From assembly GCA_030630935.1 (NCBI GenBank), contig DAOVMD010000213.1, positions 1 to 5,978 of the forward strand: a stretch of 5,978 nt of DNA. Direction: 5' to 3'. Below the pieces are notes generated by a model, which worked only from the letters and a program-made list of their open reading frames with translations, searched no databases and was not told where the DNA came from. Numbering within the stretch: the stretch's first letter is position 1; each line of letters starts with the position of its first letter. Source of the DNA: Candidatus Mcinerneyibacteriota bacterium. GTDB taxonomy: Bacteria > AUK180 > JAQVHJ01. The translations under genes and the position numbers were made by a program. Positions 5,532-5,978 of this stretch are shown one piece after another.

Positions 5532-5978
5532 ATGAAATTAGACGGGAAGCAAAAAAACATCATTGTAGTTGAAGTTATCTTTTTAATTGTCGGGATAATT
5601 TTACTGGTTGGAGTAGGTGGTAAGAAACCCGATCCAACAAGTTCAATTACTATTGAAAAAATAAATATCGCAATTACTCAAACAGAGCAAATCATTGGGA
5701 AAACGAAAACTACCTATTCAAGTAAATATTCTAAGATATTTATTGCGAAGAAGGAAGAAGAATTAAACTTATTGAAATCTGAATTGAACCCTGATATTGA
5801 GGATATTAAACTGATTGAAATTAAGGGTAAAATTGAAAACATAGAGTTTGAGATAACTAACTACAAAACGAAATTGAAAGCTGCTGAGGATAATGAAAAG
5901 AAATTCAAGAGTTTAGAAGAAGATTTATCCACTTTCAAATCAGAGAATAAAAAATACATTAAGAAATTTGCATCAACT
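5532..5978 (+). CDS. Membrane-anchored coiled-coil protein of unknown function (3' truncated)
   Basis: The frame opens at ATG 5532, just after an in-frame TAG (5526-5528), and stays open for 149 codons to the window edge. Residues about 9-30 form one hydrophobic segment (IIVVEVIFLIVGIILLVGVG), with a glutamate at residue 14 inside it. The segment follows a short basic tail, so an N-in signal anchor with the remainder in the periplasm is likely. From about residue 40 the protein is rich in Lys, Glu, Ile and Leu, with heptad-like spacing (about 73-147), consistent with a long coiled coil. The ribosome binding site is poor: GGAG at 5515-5518 is 13 nt away. The gap after tonB is 23 bp with no terminator, so cotranscription is likely. 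I do not recognise the family. A TolA-like or CpoB-like envelope partner, or a TPR protein whose repeats lie beyond the edge, are guesses. No SxxxH-type His is present in the helix. Confidence 0.75.
   Translation, partial: MKLDGKQKNIIVVEVIFLIVGIILLVGVGGKKPDPTSSITIEKINIAITQTEQIIGKTKTTYSSKYSKIFIAKKEEELNLLKSELNPDIEDIKLIEIKGKIENIEFEITNYKTKLKAAEDNEKKFKSLEEDLSTFKSENKKYIKKFAST

Noticed and set aside
1-5978. CRISPR array, tRNA/rRNA, insertion sequence or prophage genes
   Set aside because: No regularly spaced repeats, tRNA-like folds, transposase motifs or terminal inverted repeats were seen; the region looks like ordinary chromosomal envelope genes.

Overview
The window reads as one strand-uniform, AT-rich stretch of a Gram-negative (diderm) bacterial chromosome. 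It holds the 3' end of mnmG, then a strong-looking sigma70-type promoter, then a compact gene row on the + strand: TonB-dependent outer-membrane receptor, exbB, three consecutive exbD genes, tonB, and the start of a membrane-anchored coiled-coil protein that runs off the right edge. The receptor's architecture (N-terminal carboxypeptidase-regulatory-like domain, then a plug with IRGGR and YMVDGV) is typical of the FCB superphylum and neighbouring candidate phyla. However, most genes have clear Shine-Dalgarno motifs and the promoter is of E. coli type with an extended -10, which argues against Bacteroidota proper. Cloacimonadota, Marinimicrobia or a similar lineage would fit; the sequence alone does not decide.

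Layout: 1-144 mnmG C-terminus; 167-196 promoter; 229-2562 receptor; 2606-3310 exbB; 3307-3741 exbD copy 1 (4-bp overlap with exbB); 3764-4177 exbD copy 2; 4230-4655 exbD copy 3; 4656-4833 a 178-bp gap with a palindrome and a doubled Shine-Dalgarno; 4834-5508 tonB; 5532-5978+ coiled-coil gene, open at the edge. No convincing rho-independent terminator was found anywhere, so receptor-to-coiled-coil cotranscription is plausible.

How it works together (family knowledge plus inference): ExbB and ExbD form a proton-driven inner-membrane motor that acts on TonB, whose periplasmic C-terminal domain pulls on the plug of the outer-membrane receptor to allow import of a scarce substrate. Here receptor and energiser are encoded side by side, suggesting a dedicated or housekeeping uptake module. 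No neighbour (SusD-like protein, binding protein, ABC transporter, enzyme) identifies the substrate. The less ordinary points are the three ExbD paralogues, each keeping the key membrane Asp at residue 20, and the single-pass coiled-coil protein placed after tonB. Nothing here demonstrates a wholly new system.
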